Source of the DNA: a candidate division LCP-89 bacterium B3_LCP
GTDB taxonomy: Bacteria; Electryoneota; B3-LCP
Assembly (NCBI GenBank): GCA_005223185.1
Contig: NJBN01000006.1
Span: 186,001 to 250,000 of the forward strand
DNA: 64,000 bases
Direction of reading: 5' to 3'
Shown here: positions 52,276 to 61,105 of the stretch, piece after piece
Numbering within the stretch: position 1 is the stretch's first letter
How the letters are laid out: each line of letters starts with the position of its first letter
The notes under the pieces: generated by a model
The model's database searches: none
What the model saw: only the letters and a program-made list of their open reading frames with translations
Told to the model about the DNA's origin: nothing
Translations under genes and position numbers: made by a program

Positions 52276-54141
52276 ATGCAGTATCGTAATTTATCGAGGT
52301 TTTTCATGCACAAATTTCATACTTCTCTGCTAATAATTCTGTTCTGGCTCACCAGTGGTAATGCTCAACCTACTATCTTCTGGTCGCAAAATATCGGAGG
52401 TACTTTAGATGAACAAGGTAATTGTGTCCGACAGACAGATGATGGCGGATTCATTGTTACGGGGAAATCTGGACCTCCAGGTACAGGCGCGCCCGATTTA
52501 GTCCTGATTAAAACTGACTATCAGGGAACGACCGAATGGACTCAAATGTACGGCGGCCACCAAGGCGATTGCGGCTACTGGGTTGAACAAACAAACGATG
52601 GCGGGTACATAATTGTTGGATCAGCAGATGAAGGGATGTATGAACTCTACGGTGATTTGTACGTACTCAGAACAGACGCGCTGGGAGACACGATCTGGAC
52701 GCGCAAGTATAACTGGGGTGAAATTGACCGCGGATTTGGCGTCGTGGAAACAGAAGAAGGAGATTTCGTTATTGCTGGCATCTATGATGGCGCATTTACC
52801 GCGCCTAATGGGGATGTTTTCCTGATGAAATTAGATAGTGATGGCGGAACTCTTTGGTTACAAACTTATAACTATCACGGACGTGATTGTGGATACGCTC
52901 TAGCTCAAACAGATGACGGCGGATTCATCATCTCAGGAGCCACGAATGAGGATCCATACGCTCCCTACGGTACCATCTTCATCATAAAAACTGACGGTGA
53001 TGGGAATACCCTCTGGATGAACGAATACGGAAACGGTCTGGGTTTGAGCGTTTTACAGGCGTCTGACGGTAATTACGTTGTCGGCGGTTGGACGGGAGGA
53101 CCTGTATATGGTTCAGAAGACCTCTTCATGCTGAAGGTTGATCCCGATGGTTTAGAGATATGGAAGGACTTTTGGGGTACACCCAATTCGGACAGTGGAC
53201 ATGGAGTTGTTGAATCAACCGATGGTGGATATTTGTTGGTTGGTAGAGCCTTTGATGCATGGGTCATTTGTCATGAATTGTATATGGTGAGGACAGACAC
53301 TGAAGGAAACACCATCGGCACCTGGACATATTCCGGAGGTAGTTATGATCACGCAAGCTGCGTAACCCGGACCCAGGATGGAAACTATGTCCTTACCGGT
53401 AGTACTGTAGGTCTGGGATATGGTGACATACTTCTATTACATCTGGATGATAACTTGGGTTCAGTGGTGGTGAAACTGACGCCACACGAACAACCGATCC
53501 AGATACCTGCGAGTGGCGGTTCCTTTGATTACGATTTCGAACTGGCCAATAACAGTGACACCAACTACACCGTTGACGTTTTGCTCTATGCTGTTCGGGA
53601 TTGGTACTTAGGTTCGTACAATGCTGCTTTCAGAACGGGGATAAGTTTGCCTTCGGGTGAGACAATTACTAGAAATGATTTAAGTCAACGCATACCTTCC
53701 AGTCTTCCCGGTGATGGATATAATTACTGCGCCTGGATAACGGACTCCAACACTCAGCAACTGCTGTCCCTGGATTGTTTCCCCTTTGAGAAAATGGAAA
53801 CCGGGGGTGATGGTTTGGCTGAAGCTGACTGGCTACTGATGGGATGGGATATAAAAACTGAGTCTGTAGCTGGTTCGAATTTAGTCGAGCTTAATTCAGC
53901 TTCTCCCAATCCCTTCAATCCTTCGACACTCATCAGTTACAAATTACCGGCTATGAGCTGCATATCCCTAAATGTATATGATATATCCGGCCGTCTGGTG
54001 TCAGAACTTGCCAACGGCTGGCGGGATGCGGGTGTGCATGAGGTGACGTTCGATGCTTCTGGTTTGACATCTGGTATCTATATCTACCGGTTAAAATCCG
54101 GTGATCATACAGTATCTGGCAAGATGGTGCTGATGAAATAA
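52276..54141 (+). CDS. secreted repeat protein with T9SS sorting domain
   Basis: 621 aa from ATG at 52276, which has GGAGGT seven bases upstream. The signal peptide ends at about residue 31 (SGNAQP). About seven repeats of roughly 45-50 residues follow, each with QTDDGGFI(V/I)xG...LIKTDxxGxxxW, likely blades of a beta-propeller or solenoid. A beta linker (about 420-530) and NPFNPSTLISYKL...KMVLMK end it. The function is unknown; adhesion or a structural surface role is plausible. Confidence 0.85.
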   Translation: MQYRNLSRFFMHKFHTSLLIILFWLTSGNAQPTIFWSQNIGGTLDEQGNCVRQTDDGGFIVTGKSGPPGTGAPDLVLIKTDYQGTTEWTQMYGGHQGDCGYWVEQTNDGGYIIVGSADEGMYELYGDLYVLRTDALGDTIWTRKYNWGEIDRGFGVVETEEGDFVIAGIYDGAFTAPNGDVFLMKLDSDGGTLWLQTYNYHGRDCGYALAQTDDGGFIISGATNEDPYAPYGTIFIIKTDGDGNTLWMNEYGNGLGLSVLQASDGNYVVGGWTGGPVYGSEDLFMLKVDPDGLEIWKDFWGTPNSDSGHGVVESTDGGYLLVGRAFDAWVICHELYMVRTDTEGNTIGTWTYSGGSYDHASCVTRTQDGNYVLTGSTVGLGYGDILLLHLDDNLGSVVVKLTPHEQPIQIPASGGSFDYDFELANNSDTNYTVDVLLYAVRDWYLGSYNAAFRTGISLPSGETITRNDLSQRIPSSLPGDGYNYCAWITDSNTQQLLSLDCFPFEKMETGGDGLAEADWLLMGWDIKTESVAGSNLVELNSASPNPFNPSTLISYKLPAMSCISLNVYDISGRLVSELANGWRDAGVHEVTFDASGLTSGIYIYRLKSGDHTVSGKMVLMK

Positions 54142-54165
54142 TAGATATACGCAAAGGAGATTACC

Positions 54166-56001
54166 ATGGCTAAGAAAATGTTAATGACTTTGCTTGCGGG
54201 AATGATTGTAATTGCAGGGTTATGTCATGCTGACACCCTCCTCGTTCCTAGCCAATACCCAACCATTCAGGCGGGAATTAACGCTTCGAACGATGGGGAT
54301 ACAGTTCTGGTTTCATCCGGGACCTATACAGAAAATATCGATTTTCGGGGTAAGGAAATCGTCGTAAAGAGCGAACAGGGCGCTGATTTCACCGTTATCG
54401 ATGGGGATCAGTACGGGAGCGTGGTGACATTCGAGAGTGGAGAGACTACGAACTCCGTACTGGATGGATTTACAGTGGAGAATGGAATGGGTGGGGGTAG
54501 TTATCCGAATTATAGGGGCGGAGGAATAAATTGCACCAATTCATCCTCTCCAACTATTACGAATAATATCTTTACCAGGAATATATCCCCCACAGCAGGT
54601 GGCGCAATCGCCTGTCTCAACTACTCTGACGCAATCATTACAAACAATATAATTTACGGGAATACCGCCTCCAATGGTGGTGGAATTTACGGCAAGGATT
54701 GCTTCATGACCATCATGAACAATACGATAACTGGGAATAGTGCCAGCAGTTTTGGTGGCGGGATCTATGGTTACTACGCAGGTGCAATAGTCAGTAACAA
54801 TGTCATCGAAGGGAATACTGCTTCTTATAAAGGCGGTGGGATGGCAATCCTCGAAGCAACGCATACCCCCTACCCTATCTGGGAAATCAGTAACAACATA
54901 ATCGCGAATAACTGGGGCCGCACTGCCGGTGGTGGAATATCCATCCAATGCTCCTTCCCTCCCCCAGGTCATAACATCATAAACAATACAATCACCGAGA
55001 ACAGTGCTGATCAGGGTGGTGCGGTCGCCCTCTTTTTAAGTGCTTACCCGGTCATCACAAATTCGATCCTTTGGGACAACAGCGCACCGGAGATATACGA
55101 ATCAACGGGAGGAGGATACGCGACGGTTAATTATAGCAACGTCACAGGTGGTTGGACAGGAACGGGAAATATCGATGACGATCCATTATTCATCTATCCA
55201 GACCAGAGCGACTACCGCCTACAGTGGGGTTCCCCCTGCATCGACAGGGGAGATCCGGTCTCACCTCTGGATCCAGATGGTACTATCTGCGACATGGGCT
55301 ATTCGTTTTACGATCAGAGCATCCCTGTACGCATCTTGATGACTCCGCACGATGTGCCAATAAAAATCCCGGCAAGTGGAAGTAGCTTTAACTATACCAT
55401 CTGGGCTACTAACATAGATCCTGTATCTCAACTGGTCAATCTCTGGTGTGATGCCACACTACCAGATGGGAGTATTTTCGGGCCCGTTTTGGGGCCAGTT
55501 TCGATAACGATGGATTCAGCTCTGACCATCAGCCGTGAGAGAACACAGATCGTTCCAGCAGGGGCGCCGATGGGTAACTACACATATAATGCTTATGCAA
55601 CTGTGGGAGCTGATACTTCATCTGATGTGTTTACCTTCGTTAAGTTAGGATCGGTTGGGTTGGATGGATTAGCGGGATGGTTTAATACGGGGGAAGAGTT
55701 CGGTGAAGTTGGCGGGGGAAGCACCCCCGCTCTACAGGAAGATTTCGCCTTGTTAGGGGCATTTCCGAATCCATTCAATCCCATAACAGTTATCAGTTAC
55801 AAGCTGCAAGATGCAAGTCTTGTAAAACTATCGGTTTATGATATTTCCGGCCGTCTGGTAACAAAACTTGCCAACGGTTGGCGGGATGCGGGTGTGCATG
55901 AGGTGACGTTCGATGCTTCTGGTTTGACATCTGGCATCTATATCTACCGATTAAAATCCGGTGATCATGTAGCATCCGGTAAGATGGTGTTGATGAAATA
56001 G
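54166..56001 (+). CDS. right-handed beta-helix surface protein with T9SS domain
   Basis: 611 aa. Signal peptide MAKKMLMTLLAGMIVIAGLCHA. Residues ~25-365 are a parallel beta-helix: PTIQAGINASNDGDTVLVSSGTY, then repeated NNxI/GNTA..GGGI rungs. The beta linker ends at about 500 and the sorting domain is NPFNPITVISYKL...KMVLMK. It lies 24 bp after the previous gene with AAAGGAG. Its first ~147 bp are almost identical to those of the gene at 57525, as is a ~178-bp stretch near the end. No TGA codon interrupts it. Confidence 0.88.
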   Translation: MAKKMLMTLLAGMIVIAGLCHADTLLVPSQYPTIQAGINASNDGDTVLVSSGTYTENIDFRGKEIVVKSEQGADFTVIDGDQYGSVVTFESGETTNSVLDGFTVENGMGGGSYPNYRGGGINCTNSSSPTITNNIFTRNISPTAGGAIACLNYSDAIITNNIIYGNTASNGGGIYGKDCFMTIMNNTITGNSASSFGGGIYGYYAGAIVSNNVIEGNTASYKGGGMAILEATHTPYPIWEISNNIIANNWGRTAGGGISIQCSFPPPGHNIINNTITENSADQGGAVALFLSAYPVITNSILWDNSAPEIYESTGGGYATVNYSNVTGGWTGTGNIDDDPLFIYPDQSDYRLQWGSPCIDRGDPVSPLDPDGTICDMGYSFYDQSIPVRILMTPHDVPIKIPASGSSFNYTIWATNIDPVSQLVNLWCDATLPDGSIFGPVLGPVSITMDSALTISRERTQIVPAGAPMGNYTYNAYATVGADTSSDVFTFVKLGSVGLDGLAGWFNTGEEFGEVGGGSTPALQEDFALLGAFPNPFNPITVISYKLQDASLVKLSVYDISGRLVTKLANGWRDAGVHEVTFDASGLTSGIYIYRLKSGDHVASGKMVLMK

Positions 56002-56057
56002 GCGTTGATAATAAAATCAATGCGATCTAAAGAAGTGTTATAGAGAAGGAGACAATC

Positions 56058-57500
56058 ATGTTTCAGATCAAATTATCAATTGTGGCTTCTGCATTGTTTG
56101 TAGTTTTAGCAGGGGCAATTTCCTACGCGCAGACGACAATCAGCGGCGTGCAGTCGGGCACGCTGGGACCTGGACAATATCTCGTGGTCGGTGAAGTTAC
56201 CGTTGGCGGCCAAGATACCCTGACCATTATGCCGGGCACTGAGTTTCTGCATAATGGAAACCACCAATGGAAAATTTACGGACTCTTCATCGCCGAAGGC
56301 ATGGAAAATGACAGTATCAGCTTTGTCCGACAGAATCCCGTTGAAAACCATCGATGGGGTGGACTTCGTTTCCAGTCCGGCGCCTCAGCCAACAGCACCA
56401 TCGATTATGTAATAATCGACAACTGCAAGAATGAGTTCAATTTTAATTACGACCTCGGCGGCGGTATTTATACCGATGGTGTTCCGATTACAGTCACCAA
56501 TTCCAGAATTTCGGAATGCGATAATTATTGGGGTGGCGGCGGAGTCTATGCAAGTTCAGCAAATATAATCATCGAAAATTGTATTATAGTGGACTGTGAA
56601 GCTTTCGACGACGGTGACGAAGGCGGTAACGGCGGCGGTATATACCTTTACAACTGCGGCGATGCACAGATTTTAAACAACATAATTGCCCGCAATATCG
56701 CAACAGGAGGTTGAGGCAGCTGTGGAGGCGGCGGGATCCGCTGCGAAAACTCAGTTGCTTTGATATCTCATAACCTGATTTATGACAATATTTCCGTACT
56801 TAACGGTGCTGGAATATTTGCTACTTATTCGTCAACTGTAACGATTATAAATAATACTGTTGTTAATAACGAATGTACCTCAACCTCAACTGAAGCAAAA
56901 GGTGGCGGTATTTGCGTTGGAACTGGAAATTCTTCCTTTTCTGGACAAAACAACATTATTTACTATAATTCATCTTATAATGATCCTGAAATTTACGGAA
57001 CCGTGCAACTTACATATTCATGCGTTTCAACCGGCTTAGCTGGAACCGGCAATATTTCCAATAGTCCGGAGTTCCTCGATTTAATAGGCGGCGATTTGAA
57101 TTTGCATGAAACATCACCCTGTATCGATGCAGGTGATCCGAATAGTCCGCTTGATCCTGATGGAACTACTGCAGATATGGGAGCACTCTTCTATGATCAT
57201 GGTTTAGGTGTCAACAGCGACAATCCGCTAATCCAACCAAGTACTATGCGATTGAGCGCATACCCCAATCCCTTCAATCCTGTTGCGGTCATCAGATACC
57301 AATTACCGGTTATGAGCTACGTATCCCTAATTGTATATGACATTTCCGGTCGATTGGTAACAGAACTTGCCAACGGTTGGCAGGATACGGGGGAGCATGA
57401 AGCGATATTCGACGGATCGGATTTAGCATCCGGTATTTATATTTACAGGCTTTCGTCCGGTGATCAGGCAATATCAGGTAAGACGGTGCTGATGAAATAA
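56058..57500 (+). CDS. beta-helix T9SS protein read through an in-frame TGA at 56712 (possible selenoprotein)
   Basis: If the TGA at 56712-56714 is read through, this is one 480-residue protein: signal peptide (AISYAQ), beta-helix rungs, then NPFNPVAVIRYQL...KTVLMK. ATG 56058 has GAAGGAGA. The stop falls at residue 219, between rungs, and sequence on both sides is coherent beta-helix (RNIATGG-*-GSCGGGGIRCENS). The second half has no start or signal peptide of its own. Read-through as selenocysteine would give Sec-Gly-Ser-Cys. The neighbouring protein at 59458 has the same break in the same 12-mer. A pseudogene or sequencing error is the alternative. Confidence 0.65.
56712..56744 (+). promoter_or_regulatory. 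TGA plus downstream stem-loop, bSECIS-like
   Basis: After TGA (56712-56714), GCAGC (56716-56720) pairs with GCTGC (56740-56744). Bases TGT bulge on the 5' side, GGA (56724-56726) pairs with TCC (56737-56739), and the loop is GGCGGCGGGA, beginning 13 nt after the TGA. The bulged U, short upper stem and G-led loop are like bacterial SECIS hairpins, although the loop is a little close to the UGA. Confidence 0.5.
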
Positions 57501-57524
57501 TAAATATACACAAAGGAGATTACC

Positions 57525-59351
57525 ATGGCTAAGAAAATGTTAATGACTTTGCTTGCGGGAATGATTGTAATTGCAGGGTTATGTCATGCTGACACCCTCC
57601 TCGTTCCCAGCCAATACCCAACCATTCAGGCGGGAATTAACGCTTCGAACGATGGGGATACAGTTCTGGTTTCCCCCGAAACCTATATAGAAAATATCGA
57701 TTTTCGGGGTAAGGAAATCGTCGTAAAGAGCGCATCCGGGCCGGTATCCACCGTCATAGACGGAAACCAGGCTGGAAGAGTGGTAACGTTTGAGAGTGGG
57801 GAGAGTGTGAACGCCGTATTGGAAGGATTTACGGTGATGAACGGTGCGGTAAACGGCAGCGGAGGCGGCATCAGATGTACCAACTCATCCAACCCGACCA
57901 TCGCAAATAACATTATTACGAGGAACTCGTCCTCAGGGTTCAGTACTAAAGGAGGTGGGATCGGTTGCGACGATTACTCCGACCCGATCATTATAAACAA
58001 TACAATTACCATGAATACGGCTAACGACGGAGGTGGAATCGGTTTCGAAGATTGCTTTGTAACCATCACGAATAACACCATCACCAGGAACACCGCCAGC
58101 CACGGCGGCGGGATCTACGGCTACTACGCCGGTGCGCATGTTACTGATAATGTAATCTCAGAGAATTCGGCTTCCAGCTGGGGAGGCGGGTTGGCTGTCC
58201 TCGAAGCAACGCACTATTCTCCGAACCCCATCTGGGAAATCTGTAACAACCTTATCGCGAATAATGATGGTAGCAGCGACGGCGGCGGGTTATCTATCCA
58301 ATGCTCCTGGCCCGACGGCCATAACATCACGAACAACACAATCACCGGGAACACTGCCGACAACGGTGGCGCGATTGCTCTCTGGCTAACAGCAAACCCG
58401 GTTATTACAAATACGATCCTTTGGGGCAACACTGCACCGGAGATATATATCTCTTCGGGAGGAGGAAATCCCACCGTCAATTATAGCAACGTCATGGGCG
58501 GCTGGCCGGGAACAGGAAACATCGATGACGATCCCTTATTCGTCTATCCAGACCAGAGCGATTACCGCTTGCACTGGGGTTCCCCCTGTATCGATACGGG
58601 AGACCCGGTTTCACCTCTGGATCCGGATGCCACCATCTGCGATATGGGAGCATTTTTTTACGACCAGAGTATTCCCGTTCGCATCCTGCTGAATCCGCAC
58701 GAGGCACCCATCGAAATTCCAGCTGGTGGCGGCAGCTTTGACTACACCATCCAGGCGACCTATATTGACCCAATATCCCAAATAATTAGCGCTTGGTGCG
58801 ATGTTACACTTCCCACAGGAAGTATCTATGGTCCAGTTTTAGGACCGGTTTCCATCACGATGGATTCAGCTCAAACCATAAGCCGTGTAAGAACACAGAC
58901 CGTTCCAGCAGGGGCGCCGATGGGTAACTACACATATAATGCTTATGCAACTGTGGGAGCTGATACTTCATCTGATGTGTTTACCTTCGTTAAGTTAGGA
59001 TCGGTTGGATTGGATGGATTAGCGGGATGGTTTAATACGGGGGAAGAGTTCGGTGAAGTTGGCGAGGGAAGCACCCCTGCTCTACAGGAAAATTTCGCCT
59101 TGTTGGGCGCATTTCCGAATCCTTTCAATCCCACAACAGTTATTAGTTTCGATTTGCGAGTTGCGAGTTTGGTAAAGTTCACGGTTTATGACATTTCGGG
59201 ACGAAGGGTTGCTGAATTAGTAGATGGTTGGCGGGATGTTGGGGTGCATGAGGTTACCTGGAATGCGTCAGAAATGGCATCGGGCATTTATGTTTACCGT
59301 CTGACGGCAGGTGAGTTTGCCGCATCTGGCAAGATGGTGTTGATTAAATGA
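57525..59351 (+). CDS. right-handed beta-helix surface protein with T9SS domain
   Basis: 608 aa. Same plan as the gene at 54166: signal peptide, PTIQAGINASNDGDTVLVS, about ten beta-helix rungs, linker, then NPFNPTTVISFDL...KMVLIK. The upstream 24 bp and the first ~147 bp are nearly identical to 54166. The sorting-domain part differs more, so the genes look like a tandem duplicate patched by conversion. It has no internal TGA. Confidence 0.88.
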   Translation: MAKKMLMTLLAGMIVIAGLCHADTLLVPSQYPTIQAGINASNDGDTVLVSPETYIENIDFRGKEIVVKSASGPVSTVIDGNQAGRVVTFESGESVNAVLEGFTVMNGAVNGSGGGIRCTNSSNPTIANNIITRNSSSGFSTKGGGIGCDDYSDPIIINNTITMNTANDGGGIGFEDCFVTITNNTITRNTASHGGGIYGYYAGAHVTDNVISENSASSWGGGLAVLEATHYSPNPIWEICNNLIANNDGSSDGGGLSIQCSWPDGHNITNNTITGNTADNGGAIALWLTANPVITNTILWGNTAPEIYISSGGGNPTVNYSNVMGGWPGTGNIDDDPLFVYPDQSDYRLHWGSPCIDTGDPVSPLDPDATICDMGAFFYDQSIPVRILLNPHEAPIEIPAGGGSFDYTIQATYIDPISQIISAWCDVTLPTGSIYGPVLGPVSITMDSAQTISRVRTQTVPAGAPMGNYTYNAYATVGADTSSDVFTFVKLGSVGLDGLAGWFNTGEEFGEVGEGSTPALQENFALLGAFPNPFNPTTVISFDLRVASLVKFTVYDISGRRVAELVDGWRDVGVHEVTWNASEMASGIYVYRLTAGEFAASGKMVLIK

Positions 59352-59457
59352 TTTAGAGCTTATAAGGCATGTGATCTAAATCAACGATGTTACGCCGATA
59401 CTTGGATAGATTTACGGGGATAATTTGATAAACAACAAAAAGAAAGGAAGAGTTCTT

Positions 59458-61023
59458 ATGAAACGACTTAGTACTGCTGTATGCGTTATTATGCTCCTGG
59501 CAATGGCGGCATACGGCGCTACAATCTTAGTTCCCGATCAGTACCCCACCATACAGGCAGGGATTAATGCTGCCAGTGCGGGAGATACCGTCTTAGTCTC
59601 AGATGGTGACTGGACCGGTCCCGGGAACAGAGGCCTGGACTTCGGTGGACGTGCCATTGTGGTCATGTCCGCAAACGGCCCTGAAAACTGCGTGATCGAC
59701 TGCCAGAGCGGCGACCGCGGATTCTACTTCCGTTCAGGTGAAACCGCTTCATCGGTTTTATACGGATTCACAATCGTGAATGGATATATGACGCAGGGTG
59801 GCGGGATTCACATCGCCAACTCGAGTCCAACCATCGAGCGCTGCATCGTCTTCGATAATGGTGCTTCATACGGTGGCGGATTCTACATCGCCAACAGCAG
59901 CCCGGTTATCGAACACTGCACGATCATCGAGAATTCAGCCACTAACGGTGGAGCTGTCTATTCCACCAACTCCAATCCGGACATCAATAGCTGCGTAGTG
60001 GCGGATAATACCGCCTCTGGTTGAGGCAGCCTCTGCAGTGGGATCTACTGCGTATCAGGCAACCCGACCATTACTTACAATGACATCAGCAATTCCGGTG
60101 GTAACTTCTATGGTGGTGCAACACCTGCAGGAGCCGGGACTATTACCGGTACCAACTACAATGGAGATCCGTGCGATCAGTACAACAATATCTTCTTGGG
60201 TCCGCAATTCCCATACGGTGGTGGCTTTAACGTTAAACCCAGTTCACCTTGTATAGATGCCGGTGACCCAGCCCATCCCAACGATCCTGATGGAACAATC
60301 GCCGACCAAGGAGCTCTTCCGATTGATCAAAACAATCCCACTATGGCGGTTACCATCAATCTAACTCCAGCACAATCAACAATCTATGTACTTCCCGGTG
60401 GTAGTTCCTTCGATTTCTCAATTGCTATCGAGAACGTCACTACCAACACTCAGACCGTGGACGTCTGGACTATGGCGCAGCTTCCTAACGGTGCAATGCG
60501 CGGTCCCATTATTTTACGGGAAGATATTGAATTGCCAGCCGGTATGGTCATGAGCCGCGATTTGAATCAGTATGTCCCAGGGTCAGCGCCCGGTGGTTCA
60601 TACACTTACTTTGGGTTTGTCGGCATCTATCCAGGCGGTGAGGATGACCTGGATGGATTTAACTTCCTCAAATTTGGGGACGGTGATGGCGCCGGTAACG
60701 CCATGCCCGGCTGGTCGTTTGATGGCTGGGATACTGAACCGGTATCATCCGTATTGCCGACAGAAGTAACCCTGTCGTCAGCCTATCCGAATCCCTTCAA
60801 CCCACAGACGACCCTGTCTTTCTCTCTGCCAGAGGCAGGACAGGTTACTCTGATTGTCTATGACGTATCAGGACGCGAGGTTGCCAGACTATACGACGGT
60901 TGGTATGCTGCTGGTGAACATCAGGCAGTATTCAATGGCGGTTATCTTGCCAGCGGTCTTTACATAGCTAAATTGACTTCCGCAAACAGCCAATTGACTC
61001 AGAAGTTGATGTTGGTGAAGTGA
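59458..61023 (+). CDS. beta-helix T9SS protein read through an in-frame TGA at 60022 (possible selenoprotein)
   Basis: With the TGA at 60022-60024 read through this is one 521-residue protein from ATG 59458 (GGAAGAG site; the open frame from 59425 would need a non-ATG start). Signal peptide ends at YGA, the beta-helix begins PTIQAGINAASAGDTVLVSDGDW, and after linker and NPFNPQTTLSFSL it ends KLMLVK. Codon 189 is TGA: NTASG-*-GSLCSGIYCVSGNPTI. Both halves are in one frame and the second lacks its own signal peptide. Sec would sit in Sec-Gly-Ser-Leu-Cys, next to the GIYC cysteine. See the gene at 56058 for the matching case. Confidence 0.65.
60022..60060 (+). promoter_or_regulatory. TGA plus downstream stem-loop, bSECIS-like
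   Basis: GCAGT (60035-60039) and ACTGC (60047-60051) form a perfect 5-bp upper stem with loop GGGATCT (60040-60046), starting 16 nt after the TGA. GCCT (60029-60032) and AGGC (60057-60060) can add a lower stem across an internal loop. A G at loop start and 16-nt distance fit published descriptions of bacterial SECIS elements. Confidence 0.55.
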
Positions 61024-61048
61024 TATAAAGTACAACTACTATAAAAAT

Positions 61049-61079
61049 AAGAGGCTGAACTCCGGTTCAGCCTCTTTGC
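61049..61079. terminator. bidirectional intrinsic terminator
   Basis: AAGAGGCTGAAC (61049-61060) and GTTCAGCCTCTT (61065-61076) form a perfect 12-bp stem with a TCCG loop, with T's after and A's before. It lies between the array's last gene and the convergent aconitase gene and could serve both. Confidence 0.85.
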
Positions 61080-61105
61080 CGTTTATTTCAGCGTGATATA
61101 CATCC

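Noticed and set aside
56760-57500. Second half of the TGA-interrupted gene as an independent gene
   Set aside because: No ribosome-binding site or signal peptide, though it ends in a T9SS domain that needs export.
56058-61023. Genetic code change in which TGA means Trp
   Set aside because: Several other genes in the window (priA, cdd, anti-sigma, 57525 gene and more) end properly at TGA, and tryptophan is written TGG throughout.
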